From Clostridiales bacterium (GTDB taxonomy: Bacteria; Bacillota; Clostridia; Oscillospirales; CAG-272): a DNA stretch of 38,064 nucleotides. The position numbers and the translations under genes are program-made. Shown piece after piece: positions 8,046 to 15,528 of the stretch; positions within the stretch are counted from its first letter, which is position 1, and the number at the start of each line of letters is the position of its first letter. The stretch covers positions 1-38,064 of the forward strand of contig JAAYHB010000014.1 in assembly GCA_012727435.1 (NCBI GenBank), given 5' to 3'. The notes under the pieces were generated by a model. That model searched no databases and was not told the origin of the DNA. It saw only the letters and a list, made by a program, of their open reading frames with translations.

Positions 8046-8549
8046 ATGGATGAAAAGAACGACAAAAAAGAGGTCTATACCGGCGAGACCGGGCCCGACG
8101 GCCTGCCGCACGGCCGCGGGACAATTGATTTCGGCGATGGCAGGCGCTACTCCGGCATAATAGACGGTGCGTCCCAGACCGGCAGAGGAGTATACTATTA
8201 TCCAGACGGCTCAAGGCTTTTCGGGGGATTTACAATCAATGCCGGGCACCCGGCCTGGCGGTTTGTTTATCCCGACGGGCGCGAGGTAGCGGGGTTTGTC
8301 AGCCGGTTCCCTGCCGATGATGAAGAGGTGAGGCGCGGGGAATTCAACGAAACAGACGCCATCTGCGCCGAAATAACCAAGGTCGCCAGGGAACTGGGCC
8401 TGTCGGTCGAGTACAATGCCCGGACCATACTTGCAGACGCACTCCTGCGCCGTGGTGAGCAGGATGTCGAGGCCGCGGTCAAGGCGGCTGCCCGTGGCTG
8501 CACGGGCATGTTAACCGTGCCCTATGTGATACGTTTTGTTTACGGGTGA
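8046..8549 (+). CDS. MORN-repeat protein of unknown function
   Basis: The 167-residue protein from ATG 8046 has two to three MORN-like repeats in residues 8-65: YTGETGPDGLPHGRGTI, then YSGIIDG, TGRGVYYYPDGSRLFGGF. The second half is predicted to be helical (ICAEITKVARELGLSVEYNAR, ADALLRRGEQDVEAAVKAA) and I do not recognise it. MORN repeats usually form a beta-sheet surface for lipid or protein contacts. No signal peptide is seen, so it is probably cytosolic. The ribosome binding site is weak (GGTGGTG). Longer starts with GTG codons at 8031-8037 are possible. It runs divergently from gpsA with 30 bp between start codons. Confidence 0.65.
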   Translation: MDEKNDKKEVYTGETGPDGLPHGRGTIDFGDGRRYSGIIDGASQTGRGVYYYPDGSRLFGGFTINAGHPAWRFVYPDGREVAGFVSRFPADDEEVRRGEFNETDAICAEITKVARELGLSVEYNARTILADALLRRGEQDVEAAVKAAARGCTGMLTVPYVIRFVYG

Positions 8550-8694
8550 GTACCCGCGGGCTTTATATTCCGCCTGCTTAAATAATTATAATACAAATAA
8601 AGCATTTTTTCAATATTTATATCATAAAACAATAAAAAAAGAGCCGGTGCCGGCAGCGCGTGTGCTGTGGGGCCTGCGCTACTTTGTTAGCGGC

Positions 8695-8803
8695 ATGAAA
8701 GTTTTCGGGGTTCTTTGACCTTTTTCAAAAAGAGCTTAAGCGGGATGCGGGGCGGAGACCCATAAACCTTCCCCAACAGGGGCAACGGGGGCAGAGCCAC
8801 CGA
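8695..8803. repeat. Compound intergenic repeat, copy 3 (degenerate)
   Basis: GAAAGTTTTCGGGGTTCTTTG, CTTTTTCAAAAAG and GCGGGGCGGAG, then CAACGGGGGCAGAGCC, correspond to both halves of the repeat with mutations that spoil the stems. It lies between the convergent MORN and ROK genes. The rest of 8550-8846 is AT-rich and shows no gene. Confidence 0.55.
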
Positions 8804-8806
8804 TTC

Positions 8807-8842
8807 AAAAAGCCGTGCGGGGCCGAGCCCACACGACTTTTT
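8807..8842 (-). terminator. Terminator of the rpiR-ROK operon
   Basis: Read on the minus strand, AAAAAGTCGTGTGGG pairs with CCCGCACGGCTTTTT using two U-G wobbles. On the plus strand the same positions would be C-A mismatches, so the element is built for minus-strand RNA. It ends 5 bp past the ROK stop codon. Confidence 0.8.
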
Positions 8843-8846
8843 TTAT

Positions 8847-9713
8847 TTATTTTCCGACTGCCGCGCCGATGAGGTGTGCCAGGTCTATATTGCGGGCTGG
8901 CGCGATATACACGAGTGACTTTACACCTGCGAGTTTTTCCTTTAAGGTGGCTCCAAAAAGATTAAAGGATTTTGAGACCTGTCCGCCGAGCAGCAGGGCC
9001 TCAATCCTGTATTCGTCAAGTATCGGTGAGATTAGTTCTGCCAGCGAAGCCGCCATGTCGCGGTGGACTGATATTGCAAGTACGTCCCCGGCCTCGGCGC
9101 GCAAGCCCACCTCTTTTGCGTTTTTTGCCGGAGATTTGGCGCGGGCGTTGTAAGCATTTACAATTCCGCGCCCCGAAATCGCATCCTCGGCTATGCCGCT
9201 GCCGCAGGGCAGGGAGTAAATGCTGTAGAGTGGTTCTCCCGACTTATTTTTGAGCACCTCGCCGTTTATCATGAGTGCAAACCCCAGCCCGGTGCCTATC
9301 ATGACACCCGCGAAGCGGTTATATTCATCAAGCCCTGCGGCAGCCCCCTGAATGAATGCGGCCGAGTCGTGCATGAAGCGGACCGGCAGGTTGCCAAGCG
9401 GCGCACGTATGATAGGGATCAGGGATTTGTCTTTTATTGCCTGATATTTGTGGGTCATCAGGCAGACGCCGTTATTATAATCGAAGGGGCCGGGGGTGTC
9501 AACGCTGACCCCGGTGATTACAAGGCCGTTTACCATGGCAAAGTCGCGTACCCGGCTAAGCAGTGAAAAATAAGCCTGATGGATTTCCTCGAAGCTGCCG
9601 CTTGAGTTGACCGGCTGGCTGTCGAGCGAGCCGGATATCAGCATCGGTCCGTCAAACAGGCCGCATTTGAGGGAAGTGCCGCCGATGTCGAGGGCAAGAA
9701 TGCATTTCTTCAT
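8847..9713 (-). CDS. ROK-family protein (sugar kinase-like), lacking the zinc motif
   Basis: The 288-residue protein opens with the ATP-binding phosphate-1 motif LALDIGGTSLKCGLFD (residues 5-20), has VDTPGPFD around 72-79, the catalytic-type Asp in FMHDSAAF, and GVMIGTGLGFALMING. These identify the ROK (repressor, ORF, kinase) superfamily, usually cytosolic hexose or N-acetylhexosamine kinases. The family's CxCGxxGC zinc site is absent; only one Cys follows (SLPCGSGIAED). The neighbouring RpiR regulator suggests control by a sugar phosphate, perhaps its own product. The substrate cannot be named. Confidence 0.8.
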   Translation of the reverse strand: MKKCILALDIGGTSLKCGLFDGPMLISGSLDSQPVNSSGSFEEIHQAYFSLLSRVRDFAMVNGLVITGVSVDTPGPFDYNNGVCLMTHKYQAIKDKSLIPIIRAPLGNLPVRFMHDSAAFIQGAAAGLDEYNRFAGVMIGTGLGFALMINGEVLKNKSGEPLYSIYSLPCGSGIAEDAISGRGIVNAYNARAKSPAKNAKEVGLRAEAGDVLAISVHRDMAASLAELISPILDEYRIEALLLGGQVSKSFNLFGATLKEKLAGVKSLVYIAPARNIDLAHLIGAAVGK

Positions 9714-9844
9714 AGGTTTGTGCTGCCTTCATTTATTCATCTTTTTAGCATTGTTTTTTGCATTACGATGCGGGTACCGGGCTTGCCGTTTATCAGATCA
9801 ATACTTGCCGGTCGCCGCCGGGACAACTATGACGTCAAGATAGT

Positions 9845-10711
9845 TCATGTCGTATTTTGGCAACGGGCATTGTTGTCGAGCAGTGCCTCGGCGGTCCGGT
9901 CAAGGCTGGGCTTGTATTTTTCAAAGTTTCTTGAAACGACAAGCGAGTAGATGATATCAATCATGATGATCTGGCCGATTCTCGAGCTCATAGCCCCGCT
10001 GCGGATAAAGCCCTCGTCGGAAATCGTGTGCAGGTTCAGGTCGGTGAGCTTGGAGAGGGTATTCTCGCCTGATTTCGTGATACTGACCGTCGTCGCGCCT
10101 GTGGTGCGGATTTTCTTTGCCAGTTCTATGGTGTCAATGGTCTCGCCGGTGTAAGAAATCAGGACAGCGGTGTCTCCGCGTCGCAGGCTCATTGAGGTGA
10201 TGATTGCAAGCTGCGTGTCAAGCTGGCAGTGTGAGTCCTTGCCGAGCCGGAGGAACTTGTTCTGTGCGTCAAGCGCGATAAATCCCGAAAATCCGGCGCC
10301 GTAAAAGTCAACCCGCCGGGATTTTGCTATCGCATCGACCACCTTTTCAAGTGTCTCAGGGTCAATATTTGATATTGTATTGCGTATGCTCGAAATTGCA
10401 TTGTCGCCGACGCTTCTGATAATCGTTTCGGTCGGGTCGCCGGGGCGTATGTCGGAACAAGCAAGGTCGCGGTGCCGGCCGGTCATGATATCTGTGTGCA
10501 GCCGGGTGCGGAGCTCTTTAAATCCCCGGCAGTCCACCGCTTTGCAGAACCTGACAACTGTGGCCGTGCTCGTCCCGCTTGCTTTTGCAAGCTCGCCTAT
10601 CGACATTGAGAGCGTCTTCTCGGGGGAGGCAAGGATGAACTCACCGACCGCCCGCTCACCTCGCGGCAGCCGGTTAATGCTGTCTTTTATAATAAGATAG
10701 CATTGTTTCAA
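9845..10711 (-). CDS. RpiR/MurR-family transcriptional regulator with SIS domain
   Basis: This 288-residue protein has an N-terminal RpiR-type helix-turn-helix (SIGELAKASGTSTATVVRFCKAVDCRGFKELR, about residues 36-68) and a C-terminal SIS sugar-isomerase fold that binds phosphosugars (FYGAGFSGFIALD, AVLISYTGETIDTIELAKK, TVSITKS). Such proteins control sugar-catabolism operons. The start is a TTG at 10711: an overlapping ATG is out of frame, and GGGGGG lies about 9 nt upstream. It precedes the ROK gene by 131 bp on the same strand, which is consistent with regulation of that gene. Confidence 0.88.
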   Translation of the reverse strand: MKQCYLIIKDSINRLPRGERAVGEFILASPEKTLSMSIGELAKASGTSTATVVRFCKAVDCRGFKELRTRLHTDIMTGRHRDLACSDIRPGDPTETIIRSVGDNAISSIRNTISNIDPETLEKVVDAIAKSRRVDFYGAGFSGFIALDAQNKFLRLGKDSHCQLDTQLAIITSMSLRRGDTAVLISYTGETIDTIELAKKIRTTGATTVSITKSGENTLSKLTDLNLHTISDEGFIRSGAMSSRIGQIIMIDIIYSLVVSRNFEKYKPSLDRTAEALLDNNARCQNTT

Positions 10712-10744
10712 GATTTTATCCCCCCGCGGTCGTGTTCTGTATTT

Positions 10745-10773
10745 ATCTTACTATAAAAACAACATCAAGTCAA
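10745..10773 (-). promoter_or_regulatory. Predicted promoter of rpiR
   Basis: Minus strand TTGACT (10768-10773), a 17-bp spacer and TAAGAT (10745-10750), about 34 bp before the TTG start. Confidence 0.6.
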
Positions 10774-10805
10774 CCCGGATTTGATAAAAAGTTACGCATA
10801 ATATC

Positions 10806-11018
10806 ATGGCGGACGAAAATATTTTCGCTCAGTTCGTTTTTCGTGATTGATCTTTGTTTGCATATAAGATCGAGCCCAAGCCGTCATACAGGACCCTGAA
10901 GATCCTGCACAACCTGCCGATACGCGGCTATCCGATGCTGCTCACCTTCGGGGGATTTTTACCGCGAATAAGCAAATACAAACGCCAGCAAAAGCTTGAC
11001 CGACGTCAACCGCAATAA
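10806..11018 (+). pseudogene. Possible gene remnant with an in-frame TGA
   Basis: One frame runs from ATG 10806 through a TGA at 10848-10850 to a TAA at 11016-11018. The 55 codons after the TGA look coding (GC-rich third positions, RTLKILHNLPIRGYPMLLTFG, a basic tail KYKRQQKLDRRQ). I do not recognise the protein. There is no convincing ribosome binding site. It may be the 3' end of a decayed gene; a selenocysteine reading is not supported by any partner I can see. It fills most of the 453-bp gap between rpiR and cotJA. Confidence 0.3.
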
Positions 11019-11053
11019 AAGGGCAGAGCACATGATGTGCCTGCCTTTTGCTT
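11018..11053 (+). terminator. Hairpin with T-run after the gene remnant
   Basis: AAAAGGGCAGAGCAC and GTGCCTGCCTTTT pair around an ATGAT loop with one interior mismatch and are followed by GCTTTTTGC. It would end any transcript of the remnant before the cotJ operon. Beyond it, 11054-11164 holds AGCCGC-gtgtt-GCGGCT (11114-11130) and no gene. Confidence 0.6.
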
Positions 11054-11164
11054 TTTGCGCAATACTACGCCAAAAGCTGACAAAAATCAGCTCCGCGGCA
11101 TACTATTATACTAAGCCGCGTGTTGCGGCTGAGACCAAACATATAAAGACCGAGGAGAAAATCT

Positions 11165-11545
11165 ATGAATTTTATGCAGTCAGACTACAGAACTCCGCGC
11201 GAGCGGGTGGGCGAAGCCCTGCTCAGGCGGGTTCTGGATGAAGATATGGACGGGCAGGGGAGTAGCGGCGGGTATGACAGGCCGTCACACGAGAACATGG
11301 CTGACTATGAGCGCGAGGTAAGCTGCTGCGGCGGGAGGAAATATTATTTCGACGAGCCGAAGGATGCGGCAAGAAGGCAGACCTGGGGGCTTTCCGACTA
11401 CCCGCTCGCGATGGTTTATGTCCCGCTTCAGACATGGCGCGGGCTGTACGACCCGGTGACCGGACATGACCGCGGAACCATATTCCGCGAGCTCGACAAA
11501 CCGCTTGAGGTCTTGGGCGGGAGAGGAGGGTGTTGTCGTGGATAA
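11165..11545 (+). CDS. cotJA: Spore coat protein CotJA
   Basis: The C-terminal half of this 126-residue protein carries the CotJA signature LAMVYVPLQTWRGLYDP, then GTIFRELDKPLEV. The N-terminal ~65 residues are hydrophilic, with ERVGEALLRRVLDE and a CC pair, and appear lineage-specific; CotJA is usually shorter (about 80 residues). It is expected to be deposited on the forespore coat. GAGGAG lies just upstream of the ATG. CATACTAT at 11099-11106 resembles a SigE -10 box but no good -35 is visible. The next gene overlaps by 8 bp. Confidence 0.85.
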   Translation: MNFMQSDYRTPRERVGEALLRRVLDEDMDGQGSSGGYDRPSHENMADYEREVSCCGGRKYYFDEPKDAARRQTWGLSDYPLAMVYVPLQTWRGLYDPVTGHDRGTIFRELDKPLEVLGGRGGCCRG

Positions 11546-11819
11546 TTACAGCTGCGGAAAATGCCGCACGAACTGTTATGAACTGAAGAAAAAGCTTGCG
11601 GCAGTTGAATTTGCAATAATTGAAACGGTACTCTATCTCGATGCATATCCCGACTCGGCCCCGGCGCTCGAGTATTATCACAAGCTCCGCGAGCAACGCG
11701 AGATGCTGCTGCACGAATATGAAAGCAAATGTGGACCCATGACGATGTACGGCAACAAAAGCGGCAGCTCATGGCAGTGGATTTCAAAGCCCTGGCCATG
11801 GGAATACGACGCGAACTGA
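11538..11819 (+). CDS. cotJB: Spore coat protein CotJB
   Basis: The 93-residue protein from GTG 11538 has the CotJB pattern: ELKKKLAAVEFAIIETVLYLDAYPDSAPALEYY, then a GPMTMYG and SSWQWISKPWPWE ending (the family ends in a W-rich W..GPWPWE stretch). An upstream in-frame extension exists, but GGAGG at 11525-11529 sits 8 nt before the GTG, so I chose it. It is a small coat-associated protein, made with CotJA and CotJC, and overlaps cotJA by 8 bp. Confidence 0.88.
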   Translation: MDNYSCGKCRTNCYELKKKLAAVEFAIIETVLYLDAYPDSAPALEYYHKLREQREMLLHEYESKCGPMTMYGNKSGSSWQWISKPWPWEYDAN

Positions 11820-11840
11820 CCGTGAAAGAGAGGTTTTACT

Positions 11841-12455
11841 ATGTGGATTTATGAGAAAAAGCTCCAGTATCCGGTTAAGATAAAAAACCCCAACCCGCAG
11901 CTTGCGACAATCATCATAACGCAACTCGGCGGACCGGACGGCGAACTTGCAGCCTCAATGAGGTATCTCAACCAGAGATATTCGATGCCGTATAAGGAAG
12001 TCATAGGGATATTGACCGATGTGGGCACCGAGGAACTCGCACACCTTGAAATGGTGGCGGCAATCATATATCAGTTGACCAGAAATCTCAGCGAGGAGCA
12101 GATTATGTCGAGCCCCTTTGCAAATTATTTTGTCGACCACACCACCGGCGTGTATACCCAGTCGGCCGCCGGCGTGCCGTTTAGCGCCAAGTATTTTGCA
12201 GTCAAAGGCGACACCATAACCGACCTTAACGAAGACCTGGCAGCCGAGCAGAAGGCGAGGATGACATACGACAACATCCTGCGGCTGACCGATGACCCCG
12301 ATGTGCGTGAGCCTATAAAATTCCTGCGCGAGCGGGAGGTTGTGCATTACCAGAGGTTTGGCGATGCATTACGGATTGTGCAGGATAAGCTCGACTCAAG
12401 AAACTTCTATGCCTGCAATCCGTCTTTTGACAAGAATTGCGGCAAGCGGCAGTGA
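11841..12455 (+). CDS. cotJC: Spore coat protein CotJC, manganese-catalase family
   Basis: The 204-residue protein is a ferritin-like di-metal protein of the manganese catalase family. Metal ligands are visible in DGELAASMRYLNQRY (Glu), GTEELAHLEMV (ExxH), LNEDLAAEQKARMTYD (Glu) and REREVVHYQRFGDA (ExxH). CotJC forms part of the inner spore coat. The gene follows cotJB by 21 bp with AGAGAGG at the start and ends the operon. Whether it degrades peroxide is not shown by sequence; all expected ligand positions appear intact. Confidence 0.92.
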   Translation: MWIYEKKLQYPVKIKNPNPQLATIIITQLGGPDGELAASMRYLNQRYSMPYKEVIGILTDVGTEELAHLEMVAAIIYQLTRNLSEEQIMSSPFANYFVDHTTGVYTQSAAGVPFSAKYFAVKGDTITDLNEDLAAEQKARMTYDNILRLTDDPDVREPIKFLREREVVHYQRFGDALRIVQDKLDSRNFYACNPSFDKNCGKRQ

Positions 12456-12478
12456 TTGGCGCAAAGCCATGCTGCCGG

Positions 12479-12524
12479 GCTGGCCCCTTTTTGAATAAGG
12501 GGTTTGAGAAACTTTTAAAACTGT
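12479..12524. repeat. Compound intergenic repeat, copy 4 (half copy)
   Basis: GGCCCCTTTTTGAATAAGGGG followed by TTTGAGAAACTTTT matches the T/A-rich half of the repeat; the GGGGGC half is missing. The trailing TCGCAAATAAAGCAGCGCGGG is shared with the stretch at 6607-6626, so the repeat and the hairpin next to it travel together. This is the only copy between same-direction genes. Confidence 0.5.
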
Positions 12525-12533
12525 ATCGCAAAT

Positions 12534-12566
12534 AAAGCAGCGCGGGACTCAAATCCCGCGCTTTGC
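12534..12566 (+). terminator. Terminator after cotJC
   Basis: AGCGCGGGA and TCCCGCGCT pair around CTCAAA, followed by TTGCTG. AAAGC and GCTTT extend the stem. The minus-strand tail is also T-rich, so direction is not certain. The following stretch 12567-12730 holds the epimerase promoter and nothing else I can support. Confidence 0.6.
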
Positions 12567-12662
12567 TGTAATCATACAACATCCGCTTTAGGTGGCTTTG
12601 AGGAAAAAGCAGAAAAGCGCATCATTTATCGCCTGATTTGCTGTGCTTTCATTAATGTAGTC

Positions 12663-12691
12663 TTGCATCATTCTCGGACGCATAATAATGT
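12663..12691 (+). promoter_or_regulatory. Possible promoter of the UDP-GlcNAc 2-epimerase gene
   Basis: TTGCAT (12663-12668), 17 bp, TAATGT (12686-12691), 40 bp before the GTG start. Confidence 0.4.
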
Positions 12692-12730
12692 ATAAAAGCG
12701 ACTGCGGGTGGCCGGGCAGGGGGCGTGTTT

Positions 12731-13822
12731 GTGAAAAAAATAATGGTGGTGTTCGGCACAAGGCCGGAGGCAATAAAAATGTGTCCGCTTGTAATTGAAC
12801 TGAAGTCGAGGAAAAGCCTTGATACTGTAGTCTGCGTTACCGGCCAGCACAGGGAAATGTTAAGTCGGGTACTTGATGGCTTCGGAGTGGTTCCCGACTA
12901 TGATTTTTCGGTTATGCAGGACGGTCAGACGCTATTTGAGCTTACAACCAGAATACTTGGTTACATGAAGGGGCTGCTTGAGAGGGAAAGCCCAGACCTT
13001 GTGCTGGTTCACGGCGACACCACGACGACCTTTGCGGCGGCGCTGGCCTGTTTTTATCTGAATATCCCGACAGGGCACGTCGAGGCTGGCCTGCGCACAT
13101 ATAACATACACGCCCCGTATCCCGAGGAATTCAACAGGCAGGCGGTGGGCATCATAGCCCGGTATCATTTTGCGCCGACCGAGAGGTGCAGGGACAATCT
13201 AATACGCGAGGGTAAGCCCGAGGGCTCGATATTCGTGACCGGAAACACGGTGATTGACGCGCTGAGGACCACGGTCCGCCCGGACTATCGGCATCCCGAG
13301 CTTGACTGGGCATCAGACAGCCGGCTTATTATCCTCACGGCTCACCGGCGGGAGAATTTCGGGGAGCCGATGCGGCGCATTTTCGAGGCAGTCAGACGGA
13401 TACTGAATGAGTATAAGGATGTAAAAGTCATATATCCGGTTCACCTGAACCCCGAGGTGCGCCGGGCGGCGGAGGAGCTTTCGGGCTACGAGAGGTTACA
13501 TATGATCGAGCCGCTTGATGTGGTGGATTTTCATAATTTTATGGCGCGCTGTTATATGATACTGACCGACAGCGGCGGGGTGCAGGAGGAGGCGTCGGCG
13601 CTGGGGAAGCCGGTGCTGGTCATGCGGGAAACAACAGAGCGCCCCGAAGGAGTGGAAGCGGGGGTGCTGAGGCTTGTCGGCATCGATACCGAGACGATAT
13701 TCAGAAATGCAACCGGGCTGCTCGAGAGTCGGGAGGAATATGAAAAGATGGCGCGCGCCGTCCGACTGTACGGAGACGGGTTTGCCAGCAGGAGGATAGC
13801 CGATATTTTAGAGACGCTATGA
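12731..13822 (+). CDS. wecB: UDP-N-acetylglucosamine 2-epimerase (non-hydrolysing)
   Basis: The 363-residue protein has the standard motifs of WecB/MnaA: VVFGTRPEAIKM near residue 7, CVTGQHREML, LVHGDTTTT, GHVEAGLRT, PEEFNRQ, TAHRREN, LTDSGGVQEEA and ETTERPEGVEAG. It interconverts UDP-GlcNAc and UDP-ManNAc in the cytosol, feeding teichoic acid linkage units or surface polysaccharide. I chose GTG 12731 because AGGGGG ends 7 nt upstream; an in-frame GTG at 12725 is closer to that site and ATG 12743 would truncate the GTRPE strand. It stands alone, with no other polysaccharide genes beside it. Confidence 0.92.
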   Translation: MKKIMVVFGTRPEAIKMCPLVIELKSRKSLDTVVCVTGQHREMLSRVLDGFGVVPDYDFSVMQDGQTLFELTTRILGYMKGLLERESPDLVLVHGDTTTTFAAALACFYLNIPTGHVEAGLRTYNIHAPYPEEFNRQAVGIIARYHFAPTERCRDNLIREGKPEGSIFVTGNTVIDALRTTVRPDYRHPELDWASDSRLIILTAHRRENFGEPMRRIFEAVRRILNEYKDVKVIYPVHLNPEVRRAAEELSGYERLHMIEPLDVVDFHNFMARCYMILTDSGGVQEEASALGKPVLVMRETTERPEGVEAGVLRLVGIDTETIFRNATGLLESREEYEKMARAVRLYGDGFASRRIADILETL

Positions 13823-13909
13823 TACTTTGCATATTTGTTCGGAGCACCTTTTTTACGCCGCAGAATAACTCCTGGCGGCTTACAACCAAGGAATAATTCA
13901 ACTAAAATA

Positions 13910-13938
13910 TTGACACAAAAAGTATTGTATGTTAATAT
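13910..13938 (+). promoter_or_regulatory. Promoter of the fatty-acid synthesis operon
   Basis: TTGACA (13910-13915), a 17-bp spacer and TAATAT (13933-13938), 43 bp before the fabT start codon. An inverted repeat begins inside the -10 box. Confidence 0.8.
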
Positions 13939-13955
13939 TAGTTAGTAAAACTAAT
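13937..13955. promoter_or_regulatory. Probable FabT operator
   Basis: ATTAGTT-agtaa-AACTAAT is a perfect 7-bp inverted repeat with a 5-bp centre, overlapping the -10 box and start point. It fits autorepression by the MarR-type regulator encoded just downstream. It differs from the Streptococcus FabT box (AGTTTGA-type) in sequence. Confidence 0.65.
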
Positions 13956-13981
13956 TACTAGTTTCGGGAGAAAGGCTGCGT

Positions 13982-14431
13982 ATGGACGAATTTGAAAAGT
14001 GCCTGAACGATATTCTCGTCGATACGTTCAACCATATTTTAAAGTACGAGGAGACCTCCCTGAAGACTATTGCCGACATGCCGGTGACTCTCGCCGAGGC
14101 TCATATGATTGAGGCCATCTCAAAAAGGGGAGGTCAGTCTACGGTGAGCGATATTGCAAGCGATCTCAATGTCACGCCCCCCACCGCGACGGTGGCGGTG
14201 AAAAAGCTTGAGAAAAAGGGTCTTGTCATCAAGATGCCCTTCTCGAAGGACGGCAGGCGGTTTATCATATCGCTTACCAAAAAAGGCGAGAAGGTAAACC
14301 GGGCACACAGCATATTTCACCGTAGGATGATTCGCGGCATCAGCCGGGGGTTTACCGACGACGAGAAAAATATACTTCTTTCGGCAGCGCAAAAGCTTGG
14401 CGATTTTTTCCGGAAAAAAGTTAAAGCTTAA
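13982..14431 (+). CDS. fabT: MarR-family regulator, FabT-like
   Basis: The 149-residue protein has a MarR winged helix: EAHMIEAI, STVSDIASDLNVTPPTATVAVKKLEKKGLVIKMP (about residues 53-86) and the wing SKDGRRFIISLTKKGEKV. It is the first gene of the fab operon, as fabT is in streptococci, where FabT represses fatty-acid genes when bound to acyl-ACP. The gene symbol rests on that context rather than on sequence identity. GGGAGAAAGG precedes the ATG. An inverted repeat covers its own promoter. A hairpin-forming 103-bp gap separates it from fabH. Confidence 0.8.
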   Translation: MDEFEKCLNDILVDTFNHILKYEETSLKTIADMPVTLAEAHMIEAISKRGGQSTVSDIASDLNVTPPTATVAVKKLEKKGLVIKMPFSKDGRRFIISLTKKGEKVNRAHSIFHRRMIRGISRGFTDDEKNILLSAAQKLGDFFRKKVKA

Positions 14432-14534
14432 TTTTCTGTATCTTTTTCAGCCCGGCTGGTATAAACATATATGAAAAATCGGCCGGAATTGCTCGGCGAT
14501 AAAAAATACGCCGACCGGCGGCAACAGGGGAGCT

Positions 14535-15491
14535 ATGGGGCTGAAAATTTTATCCACCGGCAGGGCGCTGCCGAAAACCATTATATCAAATCACCGCCTC
14601 TCGGCCATGATGGATACCAGCGACGAATGGATTGTAGCCCGCACCGGAATCAGGTGCCGGCATATCGTATCGGGCGACGAAGACCTCACGTCACTTGCGG
14701 TCACGGCCGCCAAGGCGGCGATAGAGAAAGCGGCACTGGACGTGTCGGACATTGATATGATTATCTGCGCGACCATGAGCGGGGATTATGTCTTCCCGTC
14801 GCTCGCCTGCTGTGTTGCCGAGGCGCTCGGCGCACTCCGTCCGGCTTTTGACATAAACGCCGCCTGTTCGGGGTTTGTCTATGCGCTTGAGGTCGCAAAT
14901 CAATTCATTTCCACCGGCCGGGCAAAAAACATACTAATTGTCTGCGCCGAGATGATGTCAAGGTTCTGCGACTGGACCGACCGGTCTACCTGCGTGCTAT
15001 TCGGCGACGGAGCGGCGGCCTGCGTGGTTGGCGAGGGTGACGCGATAAAATACCTGAATCTGACCGCGGACGGACATACCCGGCTGCTGTATCAGGAGGC
15101 AGGCAGCGGCAACAGCCCCTTTTGCCCCAAAAAGGAACCGGGGTTTCTTAAAATGTCGGGGCAGGATGTCTTTAAGTTTGCGGTCTCAAAAATCGGGCAG
15201 GAGATCGACCGGGCACTCAGGACCCTTGGCCTCTCCCCAGACGATATTGATTTATACATCCTGCACCAGGCCAACAAAAGGATAATCGACTCGGCAAGAG
15301 CGCGCCTGAACCAGCCCGAGGAGAAATTTCCGGTAAATATTGACCGATATGGCAATACTTCCGAGGCGACCATCCCAATTCTGCTTGATGAGTTGCTTGA
15401 GGCCGGCAGGATAAAGAAGGGTACGAAGCTCCTGATATCCGCCTTCGGCGCCGGTATGACCACGGGCACCTGCGTGATGATATGGGAATAA
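14535..15491 (+). CDS. fabH: Beta-ketoacyl-ACP synthase III
   Basis: The 318-residue protein has the complete FabH triad: Cys111 in INAACSGF, His244 in LYILHQANKRI and Asn274 in YGNTSEAT. It also has DEWIVARTGI near the N-terminus and FGAGMTTGTCV near the end. It condenses a short acyl-CoA primer with malonyl-ACP to start fatty-acid synthesis, and its primer specificity sets straight versus branched chains, which cannot be read from sequence alone. ATG 14535 follows GGGGAGCT. First biosynthetic gene of the operon. Confidence 0.96.
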   Translation: MGLKILSTGRALPKTIISNHRLSAMMDTSDEWIVARTGIRCRHIVSGDEDLTSLAVTAAKAAIEKAALDVSDIDMIICATMSGDYVFPSLACCVAEALGALRPAFDINAACSGFVYALEVANQFISTGRAKNILIVCAEMMSRFCDWTDRSTCVLFGDGAAACVVGEGDAIKYLNLTADGHTRLLYQEAGSGNSPFCPKKEPGFLKMSGQDVFKFAVSKIGQEIDRALRTLGLSPDDIDLYILHQANKRIIDSARARLNQPEEKFPVNIDRYGNTSEATIPILLDELLEAGRIKKGTKLLISAFGAGMTTGTCVMIWE

Positions 15492-15528
15492 TCCCTTTCA
15501 TATATTACATTTAATTCGGAGGCTTAAA

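Noticed and set aside
10848-10850. TGA as a selenocysteine codon
   Set aside because: No SECIS-like hairpin is evident right after it, no selenoprotein family matches, and there is no good start site; decay is simpler.
11099-11106. SigE promoter of cotJA
   Set aside because: CATACTAT fits a -10 box, but no acceptable -35 lies 13-15 bp upstream, so it is only mentioned in the gene entry.
12588-12683. 31-codon minus-strand frame upstream of the UDP-GlcNAc 2-epimerase
   Set aside because: Codon use is plausible, but there is no ribosome binding site or recognisable motif, and it overlaps the likely epimerase promoter.
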